64,000 nt of DNA from Bedellia somnulentella (taxonomy: Eukaryota > Arthropoda > Insecta > Lepidoptera > Bedelliidae): contig OY755198.1 of NCBI GenBank assembly GCA_963576735.1, forward strand, positions 6,324,001 through 6,388,000, written 5' to 3'. The position numbers and the translations under genes are program-made. Positions 1 through 10,345 of the stretch are shown piece after piece (positions within the stretch are counted from its first letter, which is position 1; each line of letters starts with the position of its first letter). Under the pieces are notes generated by a model. That model was not told the DNA's origin, did no database searches, and saw only the letters and a list, made by a program, of their open reading frames with translations.

Positions 1-1522
1 ATATTTGTTTTTCTCACGTAAAAAATATTACCGCATTAGTCCAAAGAGAATTGAAGTTCACTATAAATAAAAAACATTTACCTGTGATAGTAGACTAGTT
101 ATTTAAAAAAGTATAACTTGTTTATATATTATTAAGTTTAAAGAATTTACGGTTGTTACTTACCAGAGTACAAACTATTATCTCAGTGTGATCTCAACTT
201 AAACTTGTCAGCCTGTTACGTAATTGTCAGGGTCAGTAATTGTCCCGCTATGTTTTCGATAGATATATATTATTATTTTTATTTTTTAATACCTAAGCGT
301 CTAAATTTATGTTTCATATCTTCTTTGTAATAAATGCTACCTTGTGAACTGTGATTACATCCCAAAAAGAACAAATTTCAGTATTAAAATGTAAATGTTT
401 AACAAGATTTTACAGAAAACGTAACATAAATTGTTTCGTGTGGTATATTTATTGAGTTATTATTGCCACGGTGAACTTATATTCTGTAATATGTTTGTAA
501 CATCTATCTTTATAAATTAAACAAGTATTTAAAGTTGAACTGAGTTTTATTACTGAATTACATTAAGATTTTATAGTAACGGTATGACCGTCAGGTTTTC
601 GCCCGTTACACAAAAATAATAATTTATTGAAGGTAAATAACAAATAAATCAAAAACTAATACAATCCAGTTAAGATCAAATATATTTATGAACTATCTAC
701 ATTAAAAAATTTGAATTTCTGAACAATTTATATTTTTCCTTACTTTTAAATAAATGTACAACATTCGGCGGAACTGCCCAGATAACAATTGGAAATCATT
801 CAGCGTCGCTATAGCGCGACGAAATTCATAATATACTCACTCATTAACATCAGTTTACTAATTTGAAAATTTTACCCTAACGACAGGGTAGGATGAAAAA
901 CGTGAATTATGGGAACACTGATATACTGCATATTTTTAGGTTATGCTATTAAAAAATTGCTCAAAATAACTAAAGAAAATGCTAGTAATCTAGTTCAACG
1001 TAATTAACATTTGAATCACTTTTTTTCTGATCGCGCAATGTATTTATTATGTATTTATCTGTAGAAAAACATTAAAAAACTCACTCACTTCAGAAAGTCA
1101 ATCCTTCGAAGTGTTTTTCGCTGCGGCTTCCGCAGCAAAGCACGCTACACCCAACCATACCTCACTAAATAATAAGTTTGACTAATGGAGTCTCTTTTAT
1201 CACAATAACAATATACAAATGAATAAAATCTTTCTCAAAATCAAAAGAAAACCAAAATCGCTCACAAGTCGACGCTTTGTTTGTCAAGCTTTAAAAGCGT
1301 GACATCAACAAAAAGGGTTACGCGATAGAGATGACAATATAGATTTTGTGTCTCTTTTTAACATATAAGAACTTAAATAAGGGCTTCTCTTTTTAAAATG
1401 GATGACGTAACATCGCTCTATCTATAGTGTTCATAATCAAAGGTAGTAACGTAGTTCCATCAACGCCATCTATAGAGCTCTAGGAAACTATGTTGTTTTT
1501 TATTTCTCAAAAAGAAAACCTC
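1..1522. other. AT-rich stretch with no recognised gene
   Basis: No open frame with recognisable protein similarity, and no SINE of the two main families in this window. The DNA is strongly AT-rich with short homopolymer runs. On the minus strand it lies immediately downstream of the gag-type ORF that ends at 1523, where the second ORF of an intact non-LTR element would be expected; I see none. Confidence 0.5.
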
Positions 1523-2815
1523 TCATTCTAAAAGGTTGTCATTAGGAGTTACTTTTTCTTTGTTTAACAGAGCACATCCATCCGGTAGGGAAGAAAGAGG
1601 TTGTCTTGTTAAATCTGAATGAGAAATTCTATCATATCCATGAGAAGATGCGGGAGACCTATGTCTACGGGTGACGTTAATGGTTTTTTTATATGAGTGT
1701 GACGGGGACTTGTCAGTAATGGATGGATTTGAATTTTTGGACAATGAAAATTGCGCTGACGGAGGAGAATTCATTTTAAAAGCATCCGAATACAATTTCT
1801 TAACTGGAGAAAAGCGAACAGAAGCTTTGTTATAGGAAATGTTTTCTTGTGACATCACGAGCTTAATAGATTTTTGTCGGCTAAATTCTGGGCATGTTTT
1901 ATCAATAGCCGTATGCGAACCCAAACAAAACATGCATGTTGGGGAATGTTTGTTACAAGATTCTCCGTAATGTGGTTGAGAGCACTTAAAGCAACGAGGG
2001 GAAGATCTACACTGAGCCTTAACATGACCAAAACGACAACAGTTATTACATTGGATGGTAGAAAGAATGTATGTTTCTATTGGTAGACTATTGTGAAAAC
2101 ATATGATGCGTTTAGGAAGAATTTGACCAGAAAAAGTTAGAACTACGGTCTGAGTGGGTATCCATACCGGAGATTCACCGTCTTTAATAATTTTTCTATT
2201 AATTCTTCTTGCTTTTATAATATTACCAGATCCTGAATCTATGATCGCAGCTTCCACCAGCTCCTGCATAGACCAGTCAACTGGAACATTTCTTACTAAA
2301 CCCATGCGCGTTACGTTGTAATTGGGAATTGTAGCAGAGAACTTTTTTTCTTTTAATGTCTGGAAAGTTAAAAAAGGATTAGCCGATATTGCGTTTTTAA
2401 ATTCTATTGAAATTCTGTTCCTGCCAATATTTTTGACGCCATCCTCGACAAAGTTTTTAATTTTGTGTTGAACTAGTAATTTGCCGAACTGGATAGATCT
2501 TATTGTGGTGCCCGCGGCAGGATCGGGTTTGCTTCTGTGAATGTGGACAATGAAAGGTGGAAGATCCGTTTCGGAATATACTTTTTTGGATTCAAAATCA
2601 GGATGAATATAAACATTTTGTATGGAAGGTGAGGCCAAAGAGGGATCTTGAATTATTCTTTTTGAATTTTGAAAATGAACATTAAATGTAGAAGAATTTT
2701 CTCGCTTTCTTGAGCCATAATTAGGCGAATTTTCTTGCGAGAAAATAGGTGACGACGGGTTTGGAACTCCAGGGTCAGGGGGATCCACCCCAGGATCGGA
2801 AGGATCGCAATCCAT
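1523..2815 (-). CDS. ORF1 (gag-like) protein of a non-LTR retrotransposon
   Basis: A 430-codon frame coding for a nucleic-acid-binding ORF1 protein of the kind that packages non-LTR retrotransposon RNA. Residues about 255-310 hold three cysteine/histidine knuckles. The first is a classic CX2CX4HX4C (CNNCCRFGHVKAQC). The next two are shorter variants (CFKCSQPHYGESC and CMFCLGSHTAIDKTC), followed by the CPEFSRQK-type linker usual in I/Jockey-group gag proteins. The N-terminus is proline-rich (repeated DPGV/SDPG). The frame starts at an ATG and has no internal stop. The associated ORF2 should lie downstream (below 1523 on this strand) but is absent; the only ORF2 nearby lies upstream, at 7980-4075. 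This is therefore either the front of a second, 3'-truncated copy or part of a rearranged tandem. The gag identity is secure; the clade is inferred. Confidence 0.85.
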   Translation of the reverse strand: MDCDPSDPGVDPPDPGVPNPSSPIFSQENSPNYGSRKRENSSTFNVHFQNSKRIIQDPSLASPSIQNVYIHPDFESKKVYSETDLPPFIVHIHRSKPDPAAGTTIRSIQFGKLLVQHKIKNFVEDGVKNIGRNRISIEFKNAISANPFLTFQTLKEKKFSATIPNYNVTRMGLVRNVPVDWSMQELVEAAIIDSGSGNIIKARRINRKIIKDGESPVWIPTQTVVLTFSGQILPKRIICFHNSLPIETYILSTIQCNNCCRFGHVKAQCRSSPRCFKCSQPHYGESCNKHSPTCMFCLGSHTAIDKTCPEFSRQKSIKLVMSQENISYNKASVRFSPVKKLYSDAFKMNSPPSAQFSLSKNSNPSITDKSPSHSYKKTINVTRRHRSPASSHGYDRISHSDLTRQPLSSLPDGCALLNKEKVTPNDNLLE

Positions 2816-2943
2816 TTATAAAAATGAACTTATATGAATAACTATATGAATTCTTATACCATCTGAAAAGATATTTAAAACAAAAGGAAAAATTATAAAT
2901 TGTAAATTTTTTTCGCTGTTGCTCTTGACAACTCTAACCAATC

Positions 2944-3845
2944 TATTATTATTATTGGGTATGACATTTAGTTCCTCGCCTCTCCCATGGCCGAAAAAGA
3001 AAATATAAATTTTAAATGGGAGAGGCGGTACTCTCCGACAAGAGCATAGTCGGTCGGGGTCAGGGAGTCAGGTTCAAGAACCGACGGACGATCCGAGCCG
3101 TATCGAGCAGCACCGCTTTCTGCATCTGTGCTGGAACCGACACGCCACAGAAATCCAACCGCCTCAAGTTGTTCGCGAGGCTGGTTGGAATTAACCCGTT
3201 CGCGGACAAAACAATTGGGATTATCGCACCCCACATGTCGGTGATCTCGTGAGCCAGATCGAGATATTTCCGACGCTTCTCGGTGTCGGTTTTCACGAGA
3301 CCCTCGTCATGAGGGATAGTGACATCCACTAGAAATACTCTCGACTGCGACCGATCCCATACCACGATATCAGGCTTATTCGCTAGAATAGTCCTGTCCG
3401 TGATAACGGATCGGTCCCAATAGATTTTGGCACGGTCGTTTTCTAGGATTGGCTCCGGCAGATACTTGTAATACGGCAGCCTCTGTTGCAAGAGTCCGTA
3501 TTTCAGAGCGAGCTCCTGATGCAGGATTTTGGCTGCTTGGTTGTGTCTGTGCAAGTACTCAGTGTTAGCAAGAGCCGAACAACCGGAAATAACATGCCTA
3601 AGTGACTCTCCGGGACGGCCACATGCTCGACAGATGTCTGTGGTACCGTCCTTTAGGATGTATTTCCGATAGTTCCGCGTCTTGATAACCTGGTCTTGTA
3701 TTGCACAGACAAAACCTTCGGTTTCCCCAAAGAGGTCCCCGAAACGCAGCCAATGCAGGGAGGCTTTACGGTCCACGAAAGGTTCGTGAAGTACCTTGTA
3801 AAACCTCCCGTGCAGCTCCTTTTCTTATTTTTATTATTATTATCT
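2944..3845 (-). mobile_element. 5'-truncated R2/R4 (Dong-like) retrotransposon in a TAA repeat
   Basis: This fragment has runs of TAA (read on the minus strand) at both ends, about 2946-2957 and 3829-3843. Between them lies the C-terminal part of an ORF with a restriction-enzyme-like endonuclease. Elements of the R4 clade such as Dong are known to insert into TAA repeats, and that fits the flanks seen here. The reverse transcriptase is missing, so this is a dead 5'-truncated copy. It sits between an I-like ORF2 and a gag-type ORF, both also on the minus strand. Confidence 0.65.
3060..3776 (-). CDS. C-terminal REL-endonuclease region of an R2/R4-type retrotransposon ORF (truncated)
   Basis: A 238-codon frame with the features of the C-terminal end of site-specific non-LTR retrotransposon ORFs. 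It has a Cys/His zinc motif near residues 48-66 (CRACGRPGESLRHVISGC) and a PD-(D/E)XK-type nuclease signature, KPD followed 14 residues later by D (LVDVTIP). Downstream are the conserved KRRKYLDLAHEI helix and the late PTSL segment. In the family this domain nicks the target DNA for target-primed reverse transcription. The upstream RT is missing, and the ATG used by the frame is internal rather than a true start. It ends at a TGA, followed by a short 3'UTR and a TAA-repeat tail. Confidence 0.75.
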   Translation of the reverse strand: MDRKASLHWLRFGDLFGETEGFVCAIQDQVIKTRNYRKYILKDGTTDICRACGRPGESLRHVISGCSALANTEYLHRHNQAAKILHQELALKYGLLQQRLPYYKYLPEPILENDRAKIYWDRSVITDRTILANKPDIVVWDRSQSRVFLVDVTIPHDEGLVKTDTEKRRKYLDLAHEITDMWGAIIPIVLSANGLIPTSLANNLRRLDFCGVSVPAQMQKAVLLDTARIVRRFLNLTP

Positions 3846-4074
3846 TGTTCATTGGCCCTCGTATACAGTTTATACATTCTGCCAGCGTCAGAGTGAAATA
3901 GAAACAGCTTACTTTTTGAAATAAGTCCGATAAAAACGAAATTTAATTATTACTGTTTTTAAATATCTTAGAGTCAGAAAGAGATTAATAGATACAAATA
4001 TATGTATATTTTAAGATGACATGTAGAAATAAAAATAGATAATATTTTTTTAGGAATTTGATCTATGATATTAT

Positions 4075-4958
4075 AATTTGATTCCATTAGAAGATATGAA
4101 ATAACTTAAAGTTTTCACAAAGTCAGTATGAACAAGTGATAACACATTTATCATGTTAGTAGGTTTAGGAATAGAAGAAGGGAGAATATCATAAAATGAT
4201 GTCGTTAATTTTGAACAGTTAAAAAATTAATGATCCAAAGTTCCTTCCTCAAGTTCACATTCACATAACGAATTATCCTTAATTTTGATTTTGGCGAGAA
4301 AAACTGGAGAACAACAATGCCCTAGTCTCATTCTACATATGATAGAGGTAGATGTCTTTGAGCATTGTTTATATTTAAAAAACCAAGGCTTAGAGGGAAT
4401 TTCCGGTTGAATACCCGCGTAAAATTTCCCTTTAAACTGAATAGAATGTTTCCAATTTTCAGACCAAGAATTTTTAAGGAATACTGATGATTGGGCTACT
4501 AGGTCATGAGAATAAAGTTTATTGGTATCAATTCCTGAATCACAAGCAATCTTGGCTGCAGAATCGGCATGAGTGTTCCCTGAAATGCCACAATGGCTAG
4601 GAATCCAAGCTAAGACTATTTTAATATTATTAAGGAAACATCGATGTAAAGCAGTTTTCAAATCGAGGATTAATGGAAATTTGGTTTTGGCATGAAATTG
4701 ATTTGATTGTAAAGCTTGTAGACAGCTTTTTGAGTCTGTAAAAATAACTGCTTTATTAATGGAATGGGATTCAATGAATTTGACGGCTTCTAAAATAGCA
4801 AGAGTTTCTCCAGTAAAAACTGAAGAATGGACAGGAGATTTCATGCTCAAAATTATTTTGCGAGAGGGAATCCAAACAGCGGAGCCGACGCACTCTGAGT
4901 TCAAAAGTTTAGATGGATCAGTATAAATGACAAGCCTTCCAAAGAACAATCTTTCCAA
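4075..4958 (-). pseudogene. RNase H domain and C-terminus of I-like ORF2
   Basis: This frame carries an RNase HI fold. YTDPSK supplies the first Asp, with Pro where Gly is usual; GETLAILEAV supplies the Glu; FTDSKSCLQAL supplies the second Asp; and IPSHCGISGNTHADSAAK supplies the last His/Asp. It normally degrades the RNA strand during reverse transcription. A C-terminal Cys motif begins with CECELEEGTLDH and is cut by TAA at 4227. Reading through that stop gives FFNC and about 50 further sensible residues to a second stop near 4075, so the TAA looks like a nonsense mutation. Compared with the preceding RT frame, this segment is offset by one frameshift around 4940-4960. Confidence 0.75.
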
Positions 4959-4959
4959 A

Positions 4960-6567
4960 GAACATCAATTTTATATTTTAGTTGCGTATCAGGAGAGAGG
5001 GACTCTTTTTCTATACCTAAATTTAAAATGATTTCTGGGAGGTAAATTAAACAAGCAAATTGAGTAGAAAATATGGGATTCGATTGATATCTGACTAACG
5101 AAGAAAGGGAATAATTAAATTTATTTATACTTTGAAAAACTCGTGGAAGGGACTTGTGAGACCAATAAAGGCTGGTTCCCACTTTTAGTGAAAGAGATTG
5201 TAAAGATGGAAGTAAAGGATGAGATGAAGATTGCAAAAATTTCGTTATAAATCTATCAGATAAATACTGCCTTCTTAAATTGAATGGGGTTTCGACACAT
5301 TCTACTTGAAGGGCATTAATAAGCGAGGATTTCATAGCTCCTATGATGATGCGGAGACACTTTGACTGAATATTGTCTAATTTAACTAAATACAGCTTGC
5401 TACATGGTTCTAATAAAAAAGTACCATAATCTAAATGACTACGTATTAATGCATTATACAGAAGTTTTTGAGTAAATGGGTGGGATCCCCACCGTACACC
5501 AGACAAGCATCGAAGAATATTAATATTCTTTTCACATTTATTAATAATATGTTGCATGTGAGGGATACCTGATAATTTTGAGTCAAGAATAACACCAAGA
5601 AATTTAACTTGGTCGTGAATGGGAAGAGGAATGTGGTAAGATACAATCGGAGTGGCCGGAATGTCCCGTTTTCTAGAAAAAACAACTACGCAGCATTTGG
5701 AAACAGAAAGACTGAGACCGTGATTAAATAACCATTCATTCAAATGATGTATTGCGGAATTTAAGCGAGATGTAGCAACATCAAAGTCGGACGAATCTAT
5801 GTAGAGACATAAGTCATCAGCATATTGAAGTATTTTACAAAAAGGTTCAACAGACTGATGAAGATCATAGGAATAAATATTAAATAGAATGGGACTTAAG
5901 ACAGATCCTTGTGGAAGGCCTTTCCATATTAATCGGGATGAGAGGAACCCGTCATCTGATCTCACGGAAATAGACCTACATATGAGTAGGTTCGATATAA
6001 TTGTAATTAGTTTAGGAGGAATATTTAATGACACTAACTTTTGTTGTAGAATTGCCAAAAGTACATTGTCGTATGCAGCAGAAATGTCTAGAAAAGCTCC
6101 GATAACGGATTTATTATCTGAAAAAGCGAGGCGAATATCCGTGATCAAAGTGCTTAAACTATCAATGGTGCCCACACCTTTCCGGAAGCCAAATTGTCTG
6201 TTTGATAAAATACCTCTACTTTCGATCATCCATTCTAATCGATTTTTTATAAGATGTTCCATAATTTTAGCAAGAGCTGATGATAAAGCTATTGGTCGAT
6301 AAGATGTAGAATAATTACTCTGTTTTCCGGATTTTAAAATAGGGATAATAATTTGGGAGTGCCATGACTCTGGAGGTAACCCTGCATCGAATATTTTGTT
6401 CACAACGATAAGGAAGAAGTCGCGGAGAGCGGAACCACCTTTAGCAATAAATGAATAAGGAAAACCATCTATTCCAGGCGAGGAATCTCTCAAAGCATCT
6501 AAAACCATATTAAGCTCAGAAATTAAAAAAGGTCGATCAAATTCTGAAAGAGCTGATGAAACATATA
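4960..6567 (-). pseudogene. Reverse transcriptase domain of I-like ORF2
   Basis: The RT palm and fingers are complete. Visible motifs are RPIALSSALAKIMEHL, QFGFRKGVGTID, FLDISAAYDNV (first catalytic Asp), LPQGSVLSPILFNIY, YADDLCLYID (catalytic YADD) and KFLGVILDSKL. The long open frame shows that decay is recent. The apparent first 20 residues (about 6568-6613) are not RT; they are read from the inserted repeat, and genuine similarity starts at SSALSEFDRPF. The frame ends in an out-of-phase run into the RNase H segment. Confidence 0.8.
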
Positions 6568-6855
6568 TATACATATCCAATACACACACACACATACACT
6601 CGTAACTAAACACTTCGCAATATGCACAAACTATTACTTAGTTGCTTTTGTAATTTAGTTAGTTTTATTTTTATTTAAATCAGTTTTTTGTTTATTTTTC
6701 TTTCTTAATTAATTAATTAAGACTTGTATTATTCGTTGTGTATTTTAAATGTGTTCCCTAGGTTCATGCGATACAGGCAATGCCTAGTGCGTGAATCATT
6801 GTAAATTCTAATGTAATGTGTTTTTCTTGTAATAAATGTCTATCTATCTATCAAT
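6560..6855 (+). mobile_element. 280-bp retroposon tail inserted in the I-like ORF2
   Basis: This block separates the endonuclease frame (last good residues ECIPIV) from the RT frame (first good residues SSALSEF). It starts with AT/CA-rich simple sequence. It ends with AATAAA followed by a (TATC)n tract at 6840-6851, which looks like the 3' end of a 5'-truncated LINE or SINE in + orientation. I cannot name the parent element. Confidence 0.6.
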
Positions 6856-7982
6856 GACAATAGGAATACATTCTTCTCGAGTGGGAACAAAAGGAGGTGC
6901 TAATCTTTGAGAAAAATCTTGAATCCAAGTAGACCTATCACTAACTTTAATATTATTATCTATAAAAGACCCACGTAATCTTCTTATATTTTGCCAAACT
7001 AAAGAAGGATGGGTTTTGGGTGATAAACTTTCACAGTAAGCCAACCACTCCCTTTTTTTTTTGTTAGCTACAAGTCGTTTGAATTGAGCATTTGCCTTTT
7101 GATAATTAACATAATTATTAACGGTCATCGAAATGCTGTACTGATTTTCAGAAATTTTCCGTTTATTGACAGCGTCTGAACAATCTGAGTCCCACCAAAG
7201 TGGAGACGAAATGTAAGACTTTCCAGATTTTTTAATAATAAAACTAGCGTTAGCAGCGTTTGTGATACAAGTTATTAACTCAGAATACAAAGACTCTAGG
7301 CTAGATGACGTGTTCGTATCAGGAAGTAATTGATGGATTGTTTCGGAGTATTTATCCCAAGCTTCCAAAGGACCGAACTTATATTTAAGTAAAGGAGGAG
7401 CTTTTTTTACAGTAATAGTCTTGGAAGGCATATTTAGAATTATTGGGAAATGATCGCTCCCAAAAGTATTAGAGAGAACAAACCAATTAAGAGATGCCGA
7501 AATAGAAGCCGATGATATAGAAAGATCTACTGCTGAATGTACATTTTGGGACGGCGCGACTCTACGAGTTGGAGAACCGTCATTCAAAACACATAAATTT
7601 AAAGTATCAAAAAGATCTATCAGCAGAGGAGCAAAAGAATCACTTCGAGCTGAACCCCAACTAGGATGGTGACTATTAAAATCACCAAGTAGGATCATGG
7701 GACTGGGGATTGAACAAATAATTGAAGACAATTCATTAAAAATTGAAGGGATGGCATGAGGAACATACACAGACACAAATGATATATTAAAAAATTTTGC
7801 AGCTATAATAGTAAACTTATCCGAATGGGCGGGTAATTGAATTTGAATGAAGTTAGTGGATCTAGATATGAGAAGGGAAGCACCAGCATACCCATCACTC
7901 CTATCATCCCGAAGACATGAAAAACCAGAAACTCTGAACAGAGATCCCGGTCTCAGCCACATCTCCTGGAGGGAACCAATCT
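6844..7982 (-). pseudogene. APE-type endonuclease domain of I-like ORF2 (5'-truncated)
   Basis: Apurinic/apyrimidinic-like endonuclease, which nicks target DNA for this class of retrotransposon. The sequence opens with SLQEMWLRPG, where the Glu matches the catalytic QE(T) motif. It continues with LLGDFNSHHPSWGS (Asp/Asn), PTRRVAPSQNVHSAVDLSI and SNTFGSDHFPI (catalytic Asp-His). Sequence upstream of 7982 gives no endonuclease similarity, so the N-terminal strand with the first catalytic Asn is missing. The frame runs into the inserted TATC-tailed repeat at 6850 and stops there. Confidence 0.8.
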
Positions 7983-8029
7983 ATATCCAACTGGATCTTT
8001 TAATATAAGAATAAGAACACAACACAATA

Positions 8030-8165
8030 ATAATATCTTTCAATTAAATTTTTGTCTAAGTGGTTTCAATAGTGTTTGCCACAATTATTTCGCCAATGCC
8101 GAGTTAAATGCAAGAAAGTCACCTTATGTGAGTTTGGCCGGTGAATTAACTCGAGAGACTAAGAT
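8030..8165 (-). repeat. Dispersed repeat shared in inverse with 15575-15735
   Basis: The reverse complement of this stretch matches 15575-15735 closely (shared words include GAGTTAATTCACCGGC, CATTTAACTCGGCATTGG and AATTGTGGCAAACACTAT). It lies directly upstream of the I-like ORF2 on the same strand and may be 5'UTR of that element, or an unrelated insertion. Confidence 0.6.
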
Positions 8166-8795
8166 ATATATTTGTCGTGGCCATATCGTAGAATTGAACA
8201 CATCTTGAAATGATCGATCATGTGGCCAACCTCATTTGACCAGATAATAAAATCGTCAACGTTTCACGATTTGGTCATATTTGGTGACCATAAAACATTT
8301 TAAAAAAAATCCACAATATGTAGGGAACTTGTTTATTGTCATTTAAGTCAGTCGTCTGACATAAACAAAATTAATACTTTTATTGTAACAAATTATACGA
8401 ATTTGTATAACATAATTAAAAAAAATAATTGTAACAAATTAAACACTTTTTTTTCTAAATTAAACACAGCACTCATATTTTGCGTATTAAAATTTAAATT
8501 TAAAAAGGCAGTCTTACTACCTTTCAGTCACTTGCTGGCGCATGACAAACTTTGAAATATGAAGTGTTTTGTTTTGAAATATGCGCATCTCTTTGTACGG
8601 CACTGATTTTTTGCTGTGATCATGGAAGTATTATTTAAACAGGAACGCGCGCTGGCGACCTAAAGTGTCCTGAAAAAGGATGGCTAACTAGCTAACTGTG
8701 TCTCGTTTTAAGTAGGGTGACCATCTGTTGGTGTTTTAATAAGAGTTCCTCTAAAGGATACAAAAACACTTATATTTACATATTTTGAATGTTTT
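8166..8795. other. No gene recognised
   Basis: AT-rich spacer between the I-like fragment and a tRNA-like SINE head. I see neither a coding frame nor a repeat family member that I can name. Confidence 0.4.
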
Positions 8796-8799
8796 TGTT

Positions 8800-8945
8800 C
8801 ATGAAAACCTCATGTGGGGACCTGATGCAGCCTTTGACACGGTAGCTCAATTGGCAGAGCGACGGGGGCGTATACCCGAGGTCGCGGGTTCGATCCCCAC
8901 CTGTGTCGAAATTTTTCTTTCCTTTATTTATTAGTTATATTTACA
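8800..8945 (+). mobile_element. tRNA-like SINE head
   Basis: A tRNA-like block starts at 8838. It has A-box-like TAGCTCAATTGGCAGAGC, B-box GGTTCGATCCCC and pairing acceptor ends GACACGG/CTGTGTC. The anticodon loop is 8 nt instead of 7, so it is not a working tRNA. The flanks (CATGAAAACCTCATGTGGGG before, TTTCTTTCCTTTATTTATT after) recur with the other tRNA-like copies at 54900-55050, 59500-59790 and 62600-62745, which marks it as a mobile repeat. Confidence 0.65.
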
Positions 8946-9625
8946 TACATACATTATAAAAAAATATATTATAAAAATACTTATATTTACATATCTACAT
9001 TGTTTTTGGTAAATCAACGTGTTTTTTATACATATTTATTCTTAATTAATAGATTATAAAAGAATGGGTAGCCAGTGCTTCAGAATTAAAATTTCCTCAG
9101 CCACTTTTTGAGCAAAACCAAATTCAAATCGTTTAATGCATTCATGTGGTAAAGTTCGAGATGATACAGGTTATTTTATTTATTGTTTCATAACATGAAC
9201 CCATATTTATCACTATTAAATGATAAAAGCTCCAAAACACTCAAACAGATGATAAATTGTGGACAACACATTTATCTTGTTTCGATGGGGATACCCGTGA
9301 CAAATATTAATATCCGTTTTGCCAAACTTAACCAATTATTTATCTCCAAATCGATAGGCGACAATAATAATTAAAATAAAATACAAAAAAGGAACAGTTT
9401 ATAACCTGCTTTTTATAAAATACTCCCTATAAATAAGTTTAATTTGTTTTTCTTTGAACTTAATCTCGACTGGCAACCGTGCGAGCGGGACACACTTCTC
9501 TCTCACACGGCTCTCGTTCTAGGACGTTTCTCTGCTTGACAGTCTTTAAAAGTCTTTAACTTTATTGCATGGTAATAAATTGCATTTTTGTTTACCATAT
9601 TTTTGTGAGTACTCTCTCCTGTTTA
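8946..9625. other. No gene recognised
   Basis: AT-rich. A 63-codon frame at 9183-9374 has no recognisable features, and I do not call it. Confidence 0.4.
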
Positions 9626-9639
9626 GTTAGTAGCTTCAT

Positions 9640-10345
9640 GGCTGTGATAGAATGCGTGGTTAAGATTGATGGTAAGGATGTGGAACGGGTAAAGTAGTTT
9701 GTATATCTGGGAAGTTTGTTTACAAGGGATGGAAAATGTGATGAAGACATTGAAAGAAGAGTGAAAAAGGGTAATGCGGTAAATGAAGCAATGAATAGCC
9801 AAATGATCAGTCAATCGGTGTCTGAAAAGGCCCGAATGGCTGTGCATGGTGCTTTTCTTGTTCCTCCTACGCTTATGTATGGAAGCGAATGTTGGGTGTG
9901 GCAGAAGAAGCATGAGAGCAGAGTGAATGCAATAGGTCCCTCAGAAAAATATGTAATGTTAGATTGTGTGACCGAGTGAGAAATAGTGTTATTCGTGAAA
10001 AGTGTGGTGTGAAAGATGATATTGTAAGAAAGATAGAAAAAGGAATGTTGAGATGGTTTGGGCACATAGAGAGGATGGATGATAGAAAATTGGTAAAAGG
10101 GATTTATAGAGCTAGTGTGGATGGTAATGTTAGTAGAGGACGACCACGGAGAACACACTTGGACCAAATTGAGATTGTGCTCAAAAAGGCTGGCGTCCGA
10201 AGTATGAAGAATAAAAGAGCATGTATGAAAAGATTGATGGATGTAAACGAAGCTAGAGAGGTTTTTCAGGATCATACCATACGAAGTGGCGATCGATAGT
10301 CTCTGCCTACCCAATGGGAATTAATGGCGTGAGTATATGTATGCA
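9640..10345 (+). mobile_element. RTE-clade retrotransposon 3' fragment
   Basis: The fragment aligns by eye with the last third of the RTE copy at 20650-23425. It has a stop in the VYLGS region (about 9692) and frameshifts near 9930-9970, followed by the conserved C-terminal segment (see next entry). It ends with the family's GGCGTGAGTATATGTATG tail. Confidence 0.8.
9964..10299 (+). pseudogene. C-terminus of RTE reverse transcriptase protein
   Basis: A 111-codon frame matching the post-RT end of the RTE protein: [29 protein letters not shown], then RGRPR and [13 protein letters not shown]. The end is altered, because the usual QDRTKWRSI is here shifted to QDHTIRSGDR. It is only a relic of a larger polyprotein whose upstream part in this copy is frame-shifted. 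Confidence 0.75.

Larger units (their letters stand above)
4075..7982 (-). mobile_element. I-like non-LTR retrotransposon, ORF2 region (broken)
   Basis: On the minus strand the order is APE-type endonuclease (7980-6844), reverse transcriptase (about 6567-4960) and RNase H (4958-4227), then a terminal Cys/His region that reads on to about 4075 past an in-frame stop at 4227. The presence of RNase H after RT points to the I/R1/LOA group rather than Jockey proper. It is broken by a 280-bp insertion at about 6560-6855, a frameshift near 4950 and the stop at 4227. The 5' end is missing: endonuclease similarity begins at the LQE motif just upstream of 7962. Confidence 0.8.

Noticed and set aside
9623..10314. 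Minus-strand frames across the RTE fragment
   Set aside because: They are the reverse complement of RTE coding sequence.
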